This document shows positions 1 through 11,107 of a DNA stretch of 64,000 nucleotides, one piece after another. The stretch is from Drosophila persimilis (Eukaryota > Arthropoda > Insecta > Diptera > Drosophilidae): assembly GCF_003286085.1 (NCBI RefSeq), contig NW_020825504.1:62001-126000 (forward strand), written 5' to 3'. Each line of letters opens with the position of its first letter. Position 1 is the first letter of the stretch. Position numbers and translations under genes: made by a program. Under the pieces are notes generated by a model. The model saw nothing but the letters and a program-made list of their open reading frames with translations. It did not search any database and had not been told where the DNA came from.

Positions 1-823
1 TCCCATGAAGATCGGGTGGAAATTTGGCTGCCTGGGTGCGGGCAATGGACAATTAAATGCACCGAATGGCTTTTGCTTGGGCATCGACGAGGACATCATT
101 GTTGCCGATTCGAAAAATCACCGAATCGCTGTATACGCCAAAATGGGAGCCCTGAAGTTCCAGTTTGGCGATGCCGGCAAGCGGAACGGCCAGCTTTTTT
201 ATCCCCGCAAAGTGGCTGTCTTCCAACACAATGGAAATTTCGTTGTCTGCGATCGCGGCAATGGACGCTCTCGCATGCAGATCTTCTCTAAGTGCGGCAC
301 ATATATGTTCAAGATTTCCATCAGGTTTATGGATATTGTGACCGGGTTGGCTGTCAGCACCAAGGGTCATATTGTGGCCGTCGATAGTGTCTCGCCGACT
401 GTCTTTGTTATATCCGAGGAGGGTATGCTGTTGCACTGGTTCGACTGCAGTGTCTTTGTGCGTGAACCCTCAGACATAGCCATACGCGACAATGTTTTCT
501 ACCTTTGCGATATGAAGGCTCATGGCGTGGCCGTTTTCAAGGACAGTGGCGAATTCCTCTATCGCATTGGCAACGAGAGGGTATCCTGCTACCCCACGGG
601 CATTGATATATCCAGTGCTGGGGATTTGCTCATTGGGGATACCCATGGATATCGCTTCCATGTGACCTGCTACGGGAGCGACGGTGATTTCAAGTCGGTC
701 TTCGAGTTTCCTCAACTGAATGTTTCACGTTGCTGCGGCTTGAAGATCACATCCGAAGGTCATGTGGTCACTCTGGCCAAGAATAACCATCAAGTTCTTG
801 TGATGGATCTGCTGTATGTCTAG
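1..823 (+). CDS. Brat-like NHL-only protein, copy 1 (5' end outside window)
   Basis: The reading frame enters from the left edge; the first in-window Met (position 5) equals an internal Met of the full copies, so the N-terminal ~70 residues lie outside the window. The visible 272 residues form a whole NHL beta-propeller. Runs such as [29 protein letters not shown] and [17 protein letters not shown] fit the NHL-repeat pattern and resemble the Drosophila Brat NHL domain. In known family members (Brat, Mei-P26) this propeller binds single-stranded RNA and partner repressors; a similar role here is inference. It differs from copy 2 by Asp instead of Val in the DGDF motif near the C-terminus. Its 3' flank (824-1034) matches the other copies until the first DINE. 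Confidence 0.85.
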   Translation, partial: PMKIGWKFGCLGAGNGQLNAPNGFCLGIDEDIIVADSKNHRIAVYAKMGALKFQFGDAGKRNGQLFYPRKVAVFQHNGNFVVCDRGNGRSRMQIFSKCGTYMFKISIRFMDIVTGLAVSTKGHIVAVDSVSPTVFVISEEGMLLHWFDCSVFVREPSDIAIRDNVFYLCDMKAHGVAVFKDSGEFLYRIGNERVSCYPTGIDISSAGDLLIGDTHGYRFHVTCYGSDGDFKSVFEFPQLNVSRCCGLKITSEGHVVTLAKNNHQVLVMDLLYV

Positions 824-1034
824 TGATTATAAGATAACACCCTGTTGTGTCCGGGATCGTGAGAATTGCGGATAAACACACAATCGCTTATCTTCATCGG
901 TACTTAGGCGTTGGTTGCGTTTTATTTCCTATTTGCAAAAGGAGTTTAATACATTTTATTCTTATATGTATCTACGCACGCTTCGTCTTTTCTCCCCGAT
1001 CTTTTATCGACTGCTCAAACTAATGTTACCTTAT

Positions 1035-2159
1035 TATACCCGATACTCAAAATGAGTATTGGGGTATATTAGATTTGTGGTAAAAGTGGATGTGTGTAAC
1101 GTCCAGAAGGAATCGTTTCCGACCCCATAAAGTATATATATTCTTGATCAGCATCAATAGCCGAGTCGAGTGAGCCATGTCTGTCTGTCCGTCCGTCCGT
1201 CTGTCCGTCTGTCCGTCCGTCCGTCTGTCCGTCTGTCCGTCCCCTTCAGCGCCTAATGCTCAAAGACTATAAGAGCCAGAGCAACGATGTTTTGGATCCA
1301 GACTTCTGTGATATGTCACTGCTACAAAAATATTTCAAAACTTTGCCCCGCCCACTTCCGCCCCCACAAAGGGCGAAAATCTGTGGCATCCACAATTTTA
1401 AAGATAGGATAAAACCAAAAAAGCAGAATCGTAGAGAATGACCATATCTTATAGACTGCAGAATCTTAATTGGATCGTATTATTATTATAACCAGCATCA
1501 AGAAAACAATTTCATTTTTTCTCGCCCTGTCTCTCTCTAACACACACGTAGCATAGGCGGCTTTGAGTAAAACATTAGCGCCTAGATCTCAGAGACTATA
1601 AAAGCTAGAGCAACCAAATTTGGTATCCACACTCCTAATATATCGGACCGAGACGAGTTTGTTTCAAAATTTCGCCACACCCCCTTCCGCCCCCGCAAAG
1701 AATGCAAATCTGGGGATATTCACAAATCTCAGAGACTATTAAAGCTAGAGTAACCAAATTTGGTATCCGCACTTCTGTTAGATCTCACTATAAAACATAT
1801 ATCTCAAAATTTCGCCCCACCCCCTTCCGCCCCCACAAAGGACGAAAATCTGTTGCATCCACAATATTGCAGATTCGAGAAAACTAAAAACGCAGAATCA
1901 TAGATAGCGACCATATCTATCAGATTGCTGAATCTGGATCAGATCAGATCATTTTTATAGCGAAAGGAAACAAATCAATTTGCACTGGCTACGCAGCGCC
2001 CGACGTCACGCTCAGACTGATTTTCTGTCTCTCTCGCACGCACTCTTTGTCGTGTCGATTAATATAAGCGGCGTCTGCCGGAGGAGAGCCATACTGACTT
2101 AGTATCGGGTATAACTGTAGAGTTGCGGTGTCCGCAGCAACTCACAACGTTCCCCCTCG
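1035..2159 (+). mobile_element. DINE-1/mini-me Helentron, full length (DINE 1)
   Basis: The element starts with a short palindrome (TATACCCGATACT, 6-nt loop, AGTATTGGGGTATA). It continues through a (TA)n tract, the mini-me core near 1140-1175 and a (GTCY)n microsatellite at about 1179-1240. Near the 3' end is the inverse repeat AGTATCGGGTATA, then a hairpin with 7-bp stem GAGTTGC/GCAACTC, and the end CCCCCTCG followed by T. These are hallmarks of non-autonomous Helentrons, which move by rolling-circle replication using another element's Rep/helicase. It codes for no protein. It interrupts the NHL 3' flank, which is uninterrupted at 42850. Confidence 0.9.
1179..1240. repeat. (GTCY)n microsatellite inside DINE 1
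   Basis: Alternating GTCT and GTCC tetranucleotides, expanded within the DINE core. Every DINE in the window carries such a tract at the equivalent place with a different repeat number, as described for mini-me elements, which seed microsatellites. Confidence 0.9.
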
Positions 2160-2182
2160 TCTTTTCATATTGTGACCATTTT

Positions 2183-3311
2183 TATACCCGATACTCAAAA
2201 TGAGTATTGGGGTATATTAGATTTGTGGTAAAAGTGGATGTGTGTAACGTCCAGAAGGAATCGTTTCCGACCCCATAAAGTATATATATTCTTGATCAGC
2301 ATCAATAGCCGAGTCGATTGAGCCATGTCTGTCTGTCCGTCTGTCCGTCTGTCCGTCCGTCCGTCTGTCCGTCTGTCCGTCTGTCCGTCCCCTTCAGCGC
2401 CTAATGCTCAAAGACTATAAGAGCTAGAGCAACGATGTTTTGGATCCAGACTTCTGTGATATGTCACTGCTACAAAAATATTTCAAAACTTTGCCCCGCC
2501 CACTTCCGCCCCCACAAAGGGCGAAAATCTGTGGCATCCACAATTTCGACGATACGAGAAAACAAAAAACGCAGAATCGTAGAGAATGACCATATCTTTT
2601 AGACTGCAGAATCTGAATTGGATCGTATTATTATTATAGCCAGCATCAAGAAAACAATTTCATTTTTTCTCGCCCTGTCTCTCTCTAACACACAGGTAGC
2701 ATAGGCGGCTTTGCTTAGAGTAAAACATTAGCGCCTAGATCTCAGAGACTATAAAAGCTAGAGCAACCAAATTTGGTATCCACACTCCTAATATATCAGA
2801 CCGAGACGAGTTTGTTTCAAAATTTCGCCACACCCCCTTCCGCCCCCGCAAAGGATGCAAATCTGGGGATATTCACAAATCTCAAAGACTATTAACGCTA
2901 GAGTAACCAAATTTGGAATCCGAACTTCTCTTAGATCTCACTATAAAACGTGTATCTCAAAATTTCGCCCCACCCCCTTCCGCCCACACAAAGGACGAAA
3001 ATCTGTTGCATCCACAATATTGCAGATTCGAGAAAACTAAAAACGGGGAATCATAGATAACGACCATATCTATCAGATTGCTGAATCTGGATCAGATCAG
3101 ATAATTTTTGTAGCCAAAAGGAACAAATCAATTTGCAGTGGCTACGCAGCGCGTGACATCACGCTCAGACTGATTTTCTGTCTCTCTCGCACGCACTCTT
3201 TGTCGTGTCGTTTAATATTAGCGGCGTCTGCCGGAGGAAAGCCATACTGACTTAGTATCGGGTATAACTGTAGAGTTGCGGTGTCCGCAGCAACTCACAA
3301 CGTTCCCCTCG
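2183..3311 (+). mobile_element. DINE-1/mini-me Helentron, full length (DINE 2)
   Basis: Same architecture as DINE 1 and in the same orientation, separated from it by only 23 bp of NHL 3'-flank sequence. The same flank sequence is repeated after its 3' end, so DINE plus flank is duplicated in tandem. Several substitutions separate it from DINE 1, for instance near 3045 and 3110. Confidence 0.9.
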
Positions 3312-3365
3312 TTGTCTTTTCATATTGTGACCATTTTTCTTCTTGTCTTTTCATAGTGTGATAAT

Positions 3366-3945
3366 TATACCCGATACTCAAAATGAGTATTGGGGTATAT
3401 TAGATTTGTGGTAAAAGTGAATGTGTGTAACGTCCAGAAGGAATCGTTTCCGACCCTATAAAGTATATATATTCTTGATCAGCATCAATAGCCGAGTCGA
3501 TTGAGCCCTGTCTGTCCGTCCGTCCGTCTGTCCGTCCCCTTCAGCGCCTAGTGCTCAAAGACTATAAGAGCTAGAGCAACGATGTTTCGGATCCAGACTT
3601 CTGTGATATGTCACTGCTACAAAAATATTTCAAAACTTTGCGCCGCCCACTTCCGCTCCCACAAAGGGCGAAAATCTGTGGCATCCACAATTTCGACGAT
3701 ACGAGAAAACCAAAAACGCAGAATCGTATAGAATGACCATATCTTTTAGACTGCAGAATCTGAACTGGATCGTATTATTATTATAGCCAGCATCAAGAAA
3801 ACAATTTCATTTTTTCTCGCCCTGTCTCTCTCTAACACACAGGTAGCATGGGCGGCTTTGCTTGGAGTAAAACATTAGCGCTTAGATCTCAGAGACTATA
3901 AAAGCTAGAGCAACCAAATTTGGTATCCACACTCCTAATATATCG
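3366..3945 (+). mobile_element. DINE-1 Helentron, 5' half (DINE 3), split by solo LTR
   Basis: It begins with the DINE 5' palindrome in the NHL 3' flank, after TGTGATAAT. It runs to 3945, where a long LTR interrupts it; the rest of the element resumes at 6604. The last four bases (ATCG, 3942-3945) are repeated at 6600-6603 as target-site duplication. Confidence 0.9.
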
Positions 3946-4129
3946 TGTAAGGAAGCGATCCTGGGCTGGGGTACATATCTCAGTCTACTCCAGGGTCGAA
4001 ATTACAGCAATATTTATAATTTGCCGGGACTCCGAGTTCGGGGCCGTCGACGGGACAGGGAGGCAATCCCCAGACAGGAGCGACCGAGAGAAAAGGGAAC
4101 AGTACGGGGCGTGGCAGTGGCAACCGCCG

Positions 4130-5090
4130 GACAGCGCTTACGTGGCCCTGTCGGACTAAGAATTACTACGAGGGTCGGAGATATCGACAGGCATCGCCGA
4201 GAGGGCTTAGGCGATCGCCGGACAGCGCTCTCGGGATCCCGTCGAACTAAGAACTACTACGAAGGTCGGTGCTATGCGGGGAAACCAACATGTATCACCG
4301 AGAGTGTCTAGGCCATCGCCGGATAACACTCACGGGACCTTGTCGGACTAAAAATTGCTACGAAGGTCTTTGCTATGCGGGGATACCGACAAATACCACC
4401 GCGAGTACCTAGGCTATCGCCGGACAGCACTCACGGGGGCCCCGTCGGACTAAGAATTACTACGAGGGTCGGAGATATCGGCAAGCATCGCCGGGAGGAC
4501 TTAGGCAATCGCCGGATAGCGCTCCCGGGATCCTGTCGAACTAAGAACTACTGCGAAGGTCTTTGCTATGCGGGGATACCGACAAATACCACCGCGAGTA
4601 CCTAGGCTATCGCCGGACAGCACTCGCGGGGGTTCCGTCGGACTAAGAATTACTACGAGGGTCGGAGATATCGGCAAGCATCGCCGGGAGGGCTTAGGCA
4701 ATCGCCGGATAGCGCTCCCGGGATCCTGTCGAACTAAGGACTACTACGGGGCCGGAGGTATCGACAAGCGTCGCCGAGGGCACCTAGGCAATCGCCGGAT
4801 GGTACTCACGGGACACTGTCGAACTAAGAATTGCTACGGGGTCGGAGACATCGACGAGCATCGCCGAGGGTGCCTAGGCAATCGCCGGATAGCACTTACG
4901 GGACGCTGTCGAACTAAGAATTACTACGGGGGGTCGGGGATATCGCCAAGCGTCGCCGAGAGTGCCTAGGCAGTCGCCGGATAGCACTTACGGGACACTA
5001 TCAGACTAAACGTTACTGCGAAAGTCTTTATCATACAGGGCAGGCATCGCCGAGAGGGCTTAGGCAATCGCCGGACAGCGCCTTCGGGAC
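4130..5090. repeat. ~90-100-bp tandem repeats within the LTR
   Basis: About ten imperfect units, each with a variant of TCGGACTAAGAATTACTACG, a GGAGATATCG motif, CATCGCCGAGAGGGCTTAGG and ATCGCCGGA. Unit starts recur roughly every 91-106 bp. Equivalent arrays lie at about 43677-44640 and 53810-54670; the latter has lost one unit near 54540. Confidence 0.85.
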
Positions 5091-5879
5091 CCTGGGAACT
5101 ACTGGGGTACTGCGGGGTCACAAACTACTGGAGGGAATCATGCGGGGGGAACGCCAACAGTTGTCACCGAGAACGCCTAGGCAATCGCCGGACAGCGGTC
5201 TCAGGATCCTGTTGGGCTACGAACTACTGGGGGAATCACGCGGGGGCCCCGACGGGCATCCGGAGCGAATACGGATCACCACGTGGGTGTAGCCAAAGAG
5301 GGAGACTCGGGCAAGAGTCGTGGGGAAGGGCGGAGAAGATGAAGCCCCTGGCATTCGGGTTCCCTAGCATATAGATTGTTGGTGACCAGGCTATGTTTTC
5401 GTTATATTCGTTACATTTCACTTTATTCTTCTTTGGTTCCCTACCTATCGCACCGCTCAGCAGCCCGCATGCACGTCTTGAGACTCGCTTACCCCTCTAC
5501 TCCCACGCTTGTGCTTGTCGAAAGCCTCCTCTTTTCCCCGGGATTGCAGCGCCGGTGCAGGATCCCGCCTCCGTAAACGTAGTGTCGATGCCGGATCCTT
5601 CGCGCACTGCTGATCGCGTTAATTTCGAAGTAGTCCGCCACGTGTGTTCCTTTTCTTCTCGCGCGCCACTCAGATTTTTTCTTCCGTCAACGCGTCCGAT
5701 TCCTACGACTGCCTCTCCTCTAACTGACTTCCTTTTCACGTTTTCCCAGCTTCAGAGCCGGCGTTCTGCTGGCTCTGCCGATCCAGCGTCGGCGTGGGCG
5801 GCTAGCGTCGTTATTTCCCCTCTCTTTTTCACTGCTGGGGCGTCGTTGCTGGATTTGATTGCTGCTCTCAGCGGCCCTC

Positions 5880-6300
5880 TTCTGCCGCTGCTGCGTTGAT
5901 GCTGTCGGCTTGTCTTGTCAGCGCTTCTCCTCGGCCGCTGCTGCGTCGATGCTGTTGGCTTATCTTGTCAGCGCCTTCCTCTCTGCTGTTGCTGCGTCGA
6001 TGCCGGCGGCTCGCTGGATCCCGTTGTTTTTCCTCGTCTCTCTTTGGCCGCTGCAGCGTCGTTGTTGTTGGGTTATCTTGTCGATGCTTCCCTCTCTGCC
6101 TGTTGCTGCGTCGATGCCGGCGGCTCGCTGGATCCCGTTGTTTTCCTCGTCTCTCTTTGGCCGCTGCTGCGTCGTTGTTGTTGTGTTATCTTGTCGATGC
6201 TTCCCTCTCTGCCTGTTGCTGCGTCGATGCCGGCGGCTCGCTGGATCCCGTTGTTTTCCTAGTCTCCCTTTGGCCGCTGCTGCGTCGTTGTTGTTGGGTC
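5880..6300. repeat. ~116-bp tandem repeats within the LTR (second array)
   Basis: Units contain GCTGCGTCGATGCCGGCGG, then CTCGCTGGATCCCGTTG, then a TTGTTGTTG-rich part and CTTCCCTCTCTGCC. There are three to four copies. Matching arrays lie at about 45420-45800 and 55440-55880. The 43493-46097 LTR lacks one short sub-unit near 45450 that the other two have. Confidence 0.8.
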
Positions 6301-6599
6301 TTGGTTCTGGAAAGCCAGTGGCGTCCGCCGTGATCGCGACTCGCCATCCTTTTAAGAAAATAGCAAGCTACGTGGGCTTAGAGACCCCTCGGGCCGTATA
6401 ATAAAAAATTAATAACAAGTGGCCTTCGTGGCCTTCCCCCCTCCCCCTTAACCTAAAACTGAACAGTCAATGCTTAAACCTAGAAAATAAAAAGTCAAAA
6501 ATCTTAATTCCAATGAAATAATTTCGGGTCCCTCCAGTGGGAAAATGCCGGCAAGATGATGGGTGGAAAAAATGTGGGTGGAGCGTACGCTCCCTCACA

Positions 6600-6856
6600 A
6601 TCGGACCGAGACGAGTTTGTTTCAAAATTTCGCCACACCCCCTTCCGCCCACACAAAGGACGAAAATCTGTTGCATCCACAATATTGCAGATTTGAGAAA
6701 ACTAAAAACGCAGAATCATAGATAACGACCATATCTATCAGATTGCTGAATCTGGATCAGATCAGATCTTTTGTATAGCCAAAGGAAACAAATCAATTTG
6801 CAGTGGCTACGCAGCGCGTGACGTCACGTTCAGTCCAGTCACAACATGCCCCCTCG
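6600..6856 (+). mobile_element. DINE-1 Helentron, 3' part (DINE 3, after solo LTR)
   Basis: It starts with the target duplication ATCG and continues the DINE interrupted at 3945. It ends in an internally deleted 3' region (GTCCAGTCACAACATGCC, then CCCTCG) instead of the usual hairpin. A run of T follows. Confidence 0.85.
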
Positions 6857-6865
6857 TTTTTTTTT

Positions 6866-7077
6866 GGTTTCTCATATCTTTGAAATTGTGGATGCCACAG
6901 ATTGTCGTTCTTTGTGTGGGCGGAAGGGGGCGGGGCGAAGTTTTGAAATATTCTTGTAACAGTGACATATTATAGAAGTCTGGATACAAAATGTCGTTGC
7001 TCTGGCTCTTATAGTCTCTGAGCACTACGCGTTCGTAGGGATGAACTGACGGACAGACGAATAGAGTATCGGGTATA
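6866..7077 (-). mobile_element. Internally deleted DINE-1 fragment, reverse orientation
   Basis: Reverse-complement DINE sequence (TTGTGGATGCCACAGATTG, then AGCACTACGC) that ends with AGTATCGGGTATA, the 5' terminus in reverse. The (GTCY)n tract is reduced to GACGGACAGACG. It lies directly upstream of the NHL unit, as do copies at 11491, 40811 and 59835. Confidence 0.8.
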
Positions 7078-7169
7078 AAAATCCAGAATTCTCGCTTTCC
7101 ACAATTCACAAATTTTTCCTGCATTTGGTCTTAAAAAAAAGGCAAAAAAGGCAATCGGCTGCATTGGAT

Positions 7170-7246
7170 GGAAGAGAGCAATACTGACTATGTTTTGGCG
7201 ATAAATATAGATTTTCGGTCGCAGCAGCAACTCAGAACGTTCCCCC
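7170..7246 (+). mobile_element. Older DINE-1 3'-end remnant upstream of NHL copy 2
   Basis: A diverged match to the DINE 3' terminus: GAGAGCAATACTGAC, a decayed GGGTATA, GCAGCAACTCAGAACG and CCCCCTAG. It is more diverged than the other DINEs and is present at the same distance upstream of copies 3, 4 and 5 (ending near 11830, 41040 and 60221), so it predates the amplification. Confidence 0.65.
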
Positions 7247-7822
7247 TAGTTTTTTTCTTGATCTAGAGTGCCTGGGGATTAAATGTCAAAGTTAACAATC
7301 TTTTGTGATCGGACTTTCGTCATTATTATCGTCAGACTTTTGTGTAAATGAGCATACAGTACGGGTCTAAGAAAAAAAAGTATTCGTCCAATATTTTACT
7401 CAAATCTGCGTAAGTGAGCGAAGCGAGTTAGCCGGCAATTGAAGTACGACAAAAGTGGTTGTGCAAGGGTTAGTGCAAAAAAAATAAGTAGATTTAGATT
7501 AAAAAGAAGAAAAGCTAGATGGCTACATTAACAGTGAACACGATTGGACCTAAGGATCGATCATGTAGATCAATTAATCAAGAATCTACATGCAAACAAA
7601 ATTTCGCGGTTGTACATGCGGTATAAGAAAATTCATATTCAGATGGAAAAATGTAATATTTTCAATAAGGTTTGACTTTTGATTCAGGGAATTTAAAACT
7701 TTCTGAAATTCAATGAAAAAAAAAAAAACCATATCCGACCGCCATATAATTTCTGCATATAAATTCTTGTTAAGTAAATAAAAAAAATTACTAAGCATTC
7801 AACTTTTTTAGCATGCTCAAGA
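7247..7822 (+). promoter_or_regulatory. 5' flank of NHL copy 2 with a 35-codon upstream ORF
   Basis: About 575 bp shared with copies 3, 4 and 5, presumably holding the promoter and leader; no clear TATA box was recognised. A short ORF (7519-7626, 35 codons) is retained in copies 3-5 with very few changes. Just before the NHL start there is a branch-point-like TTACTAAGCATTCAAC and the acceptor-like CTTTTTTAG at about 7805-7812, so a short intron in the leader is possible. The frames of the short ORF and the NHL ORF do not join simply. Confidence 0.35.
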
Positions 7823-8854
7823 ATGGCCAATTTTCATGTACTGATGTCCAACTCCTTGACTGAGGATCGGGCCGGACCAAGTTTTGCTAAACAACAACAA
7901 CAGCGGCAGCAAGAGGTCGAACAGGCGCTCCAGGCCCCAGCCCAAGTGGGACTCAACAACAATAATGGTTACTGCCTGCCAGATGCCAGTTCTTCTGTCA
8001 ACAGTTTAAGCGCCGTTCACAGTAAGGCCACTCCCATGAAGATCGGGTGGAAATTTGGCTGCCTGGGTGCGGGCAATGGACAATTAAATGCACCGAATGG
8101 CTTTTGCTTGGGCATCGACGAGGACATCATTGTTGCCGATTCGAAAAATCACCGAATCGCTGTATACGCCAAAATGGGAGCCCTGAAGTTCCAGTTTGGC
8201 GATGCCGGCAAGCGGAACGGCCAGCTTTTTTATCCCCGCAAAGTGGCTGTCTTCCAACACAATGGAAATTTCGTTGTCTGCGATCGCGGCAATGGACGCT
8301 CTCGCATGCAGATCTTCTCTAAGTGCGGCACATATATGTTCAAGATTTCCATCAGGTTTATGGATATTGTGACCGGGTTGGCTGTCAGCACCAAGGGTCA
8401 TATTGTGGCCGTCGATAGTGTCTCGCCGACTGTCTTTGTTATATCCGAGGAGGGTATGCTGTTGCACTGGTTCGACTGCAGTGTCTTTGTGCGTGAACCC
8501 TCAGACATAGCCATACGCGACAATGTTTTCTACCTTTGCGATATGAAGGCTCATGGCGTGGCCGTTTTCAAGGACAGTGGCGAATTCCTCTATCGCATTG
8601 GCAACGAGAGGGTATCCTGCTACCCCACGGGCATTGATATATCCAGTGCTGGGGATTTGCTCATTGGGGATACCCATGGATATCGCTTCCATGTGACCTG
8701 CTACGGGAGCGACGGTGTTTTCAAGTCGGTCTTCGAGTTTCCTCAACTGAATGTTTCACGTTGCTGCGGCTTGAAGATCACATCCGAAGGTCATGTGGTC
8801 ACTCTGGCCAAGAATAACCATCAAGTTCTTGTGATGGATCTGCTGTATGTCTAG
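7823..8854 (+). CDS. Brat-like NHL-only protein, copy 2 (intact)
   Basis: 343 residues, uninterrupted. Residues 1-71 are polar and low-complexity with a Gln tract ([13 protein letters not shown]) and an Asn run (LNNNNGY). Residues ~72-343 are an NHL propeller of about six blades, best matched from memory to Brat (shared DIIVAD, NHRI, KFQFG, CGKR/AGKR and YP signatures). Brat itself is over 1000 residues with B-boxes and a coiled coil, all absent here, so this is an NHL-only derivative. An RNA-binding or repressor-adaptor role is inference; loss of the other domains could make it a competitor of a full-length NHL protein. The start at 7823 is chosen because copies 2, 3 and 4 all share this Met and reading frame. 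No intron in the CDS. Confidence 0.88.
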   Translation: MANFHVLMSNSLTEDRAGPSFAKQQQQRQQEVEQALQAPAQVGLNNNNGYCLPDASSSVNSLSAVHSKATPMKIGWKFGCLGAGNGQLNAPNGFCLGIDEDIIVADSKNHRIAVYAKMGALKFQFGDAGKRNGQLFYPRKVAVFQHNGNFVVCDRGNGRSRMQIFSKCGTYMFKISIRFMDIVTGLAVSTKGHIVAVDSVSPTVFVISEEGMLLHWFDCSVFVREPSDIAIRDNVFYLCDMKAHGVAVFKDSGEFLYRIGNERVSCYPTGIDISSAGDLLIGDTHGYRFHVTCYGSDGVFKSVFEFPQLNVSRCCGLKITSEGHVVTLAKNNHQVLVMDLLYV

Positions 8855-9156
8855 TGATTATAAGATAACACCCTGTTGTGTCCGGGATCGTGAGAATTGC
8901 GGATAAACACACAATCGCTTATCTTCATCGGTACTTAGGCGTTGGTTGCGTTTTATTTCCTATTTGCAAAAGGAGTTTAATACATTTTATTCTTATATGT
9001 ATCTACGCACGCTTCGTCTTTTATCCCCGCTCTTTTATCGACTGCTCAAACTAATGTTACCTTCTTGTCTTTTCATATTGTGACCATTTTTCTTCTTGTC
9101 TTTTCATAGTGTGATCATTTTTCTTCTCTTTTTTTCGTTATGTAGGGTATGTAAAA

Positions 9157-9537
9157 CCAAAGACTATACAATACCAAGATGTTGCATGAGCGACCAAAAA
9201 GCTGTTCTATGGCGGGAATTTATCTAAAGCACTCATAAATTTTTTTTAATATTTCGGCTGAGTCCCCACTGTGCCGCGCCAAAGACATCAGCGACCACGC
9301 TGCCCTACGGTTTCGGCACGCAGACGATTCATATTTTGTTTTTGTATTCTTTCTCTTGAGACACACCGACTCGACGCTGACCGAGGCATTTACAAAGCCG
9401 AGTAGCATTTCGGAGGCGAAGGTAGCGTAAAAGAGAATTGAAGTAATAGCCCCGCGCGCCCGTAAAATGAAGCGTGAAACGAAAATTGAAAAAGAATTTG
9501 TTCCTCATGCAACATCTTGGTATTGTATAGTCTTTGG
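9157..9537. mobile_element. 381-bp TIR element (MITE-like), copy 1
   Basis: Perfect 34-bp terminal inverted repeats at 9157-9190 and 9504-9537, beginning CCAAAGACTATACAATACC. They are flanked by the direct repeat TAAAA (9152-9156, 9538-9542), extendable to GTAAAAC if the outer C belongs to the target. The ~313-bp interior has no credible ORF, so this is a non-autonomous DNA transposon. The superfamily is not settled: a 7-8 bp duplication would suit hAT or P, and 5 bp would not. Confidence 0.8.
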
Positions 9538-9557
9538 TAAAACTAAGTATATATAAG

Positions 9558-11107
9558 CTAATTTTTCTCAACAACGTCTAGCTTTGCCAGCATAGAGGTT
9601 GGGCGGTGTAGAACTCCAGCCGTCGTCTTTACAGTGGCTGAGCGAACCTGTCCGTCGTCCAGGCCTGACTGCTAGAAGAACTCACTTTTTCCTTTGAGAT
9701 CGATGAAGATTCTTATTACAGATAAGAGCAATGTCCATTTCAGCGAGTGGTGGCACTGGGTGATGCCACTTTGTCCGTCTGCATAGGTCTGGTAGGTACT
9801 CATTGAGCCACTTGTTCCAAAATGAGTGTGAGTTCTGCTGAGCGATGCGCCATTCCTTTCGAGTTGGCTGGTACTTCTCCTCTTGTGGATGTGGTGTCTG
9901 GCTGGAATTGGGAGAACCTAAAAGAAAGTGATTTGGGGTTATCGGATCGTCTGTGGGGTTATCCAGAGCAATGTGTGTAAGCGGTCTGGAATTTACTATG
10001 TTTTCAGCGTTACACAGGCTACACAGTATGTCTTCTGTCAGCTTTTTGTCATGCAGTGCGTGTCCTATGGCTCTCTTCACACTTCGTACCAATAATTCCC
10101 AGCCCCCACCTGCGGGCAATTAAACAGCCATTCGAATTGCTTGGTTGACAAGTCGTTCGCTATTCTAATGTGATCGAGGTCCTGCAATTCTCTTTCCAAT
10201 TCATGTTCAGCTCCCACCAAATTGGTACCACTGTCAGATCGGATTCTTACTGGTCTTTACGGCGCCGCGCCATGAAGTTATGCAATACTCGAAGACACGT
10301 ATCTGTTGTCAGGTCCCTGGGAATTTCCAAATGAATTGCTCTTATTGTAAGGCATGTAAATATGCATATCCAGCGTTTCTCGGTACTCCTTGCTCTTACA
10401 ACCAGAAACGGTCCCATGTAGTCGATTCCAACATATGAGAATGGGCATACGTGCGGAGAGAGTCGGTCCTTAGGAAGTTGTACCATTAATGGCGTTTTTG
10501 GTGAAGCTCTCTGGATTTTACAAGTCATACAATTTCTAGCTGCACGGCGAACCTCCAGTCTCCAACCTGTCCAGTCCATAGCAACATCCTGTACATTGCG
10601 GATCACTATGAGTACAGCTTCTTTAATTTCAGCTACATCAAGGTAGACTTTTCGTTTGGTCTTACGATCACACATCCTGTAGACCCAAGCGACAGCACGC
10701 ATCAGCCTTGTAAATGAAGATAACCCTTCCAGCAACTCCCTGAATACGATATTGACAGATCCATCTGAAGACATCTCATTTATTGATAACGTAAACTTGC
10801 ATCTTACTTCCAGTTCCGTGTCACCAACGTCTAAAGTTCCTAGATTCCATAGACTTGCGTCCTCTTGAAGGAATTGAGGGAGGTTTCTCGAGTTCTAGAT
10901 CTGAGTTTGGTGCCAAAGTCTGCCGGGTTATCCTTAGTAGGCACCCAATGCCAATCTTCCAACCTTGTTGCCTCGAAGTATCTCGTCAATTATGTGTCCT
11001 ACATATGGCTTATATTTTTTGTTATCTGATTTAATCCATGCTAAGACAGTCTTGGAGTCGGACCACATGTGGTCACATTTGGGTTTGACGTCGTGACCCT
11101 CAAGACC
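9558..11107 (-). pseudogene. BEL/Pao retrotransposon pol pseudogene (RNase H end to integrase C-terminus)
   Basis: Read from 11107 to 9558, broken frames match a Pao-clade polyprotein. In order: an RNase H end ([33 protein letters not shown]), the integrase zinc region (RNCMTCKIQRASP), the core (VGIDYMGPF; RSDSGTN), the DUF5641-like tail (GGGWELLVRSVK; NSRPLTH) and a final piece with LHRPTSMLAKLD and a stop. The longest pieces are at 10247-10774 and 9682-10119. Frame breaks occur near 10247, 10110 and 9690, plus one or more in the RNase H part, so it makes no protein. No LTR was found. The copy is tied to the NHL unit and repeats at 14133 and 62499. Confidence 0.85.

Larger units (their letters stand above)
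3946..6599 (-). mobile_element. Solo LTR of a long-LTR Ty3/Gypsy retrotransposon
   Basis: The 2654-bp LTR reads TGTAAGG...CCCTCACA on the plus strand and is flanked by a perfect 4-bp duplication, ATCG (3942-3945 and 6600-6603). It matches the LTRs at 43493-46097 and 53616-56178, which flank gag and pol read from the minus strand, so its transcriptional orientation is minus. No internal coding sequence remains, as expected after LTR-LTR recombination. It contains two arrays of internal tandem repeats. The LTR is unusually long; long LTRs are known in Drosophila elements such as Ulysses, and placing it in that group is inference. Confidence 0.92.

Noticed and set aside
53..436. Antisense 127- and 81-residue ORFs within every NHL gene
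   Set aside because: Shadows of the NHL frame on the opposite strand; the plus-strand frame has the domain.
2310..2400. Short direct repeats that might suggest a CRISPR array
   Set aside because: They are contiguous GTCT/GTCC tetranucleotides without spacers, the DINE microsatellite.
5393..5899. 168-residue plus-strand ORF in the solo LTR (also at 44940 and 54971)
   Set aside because: It lies antisense inside an LTR, has low-complexity composition and resembles no protein; its conservation only reflects LTR identity.
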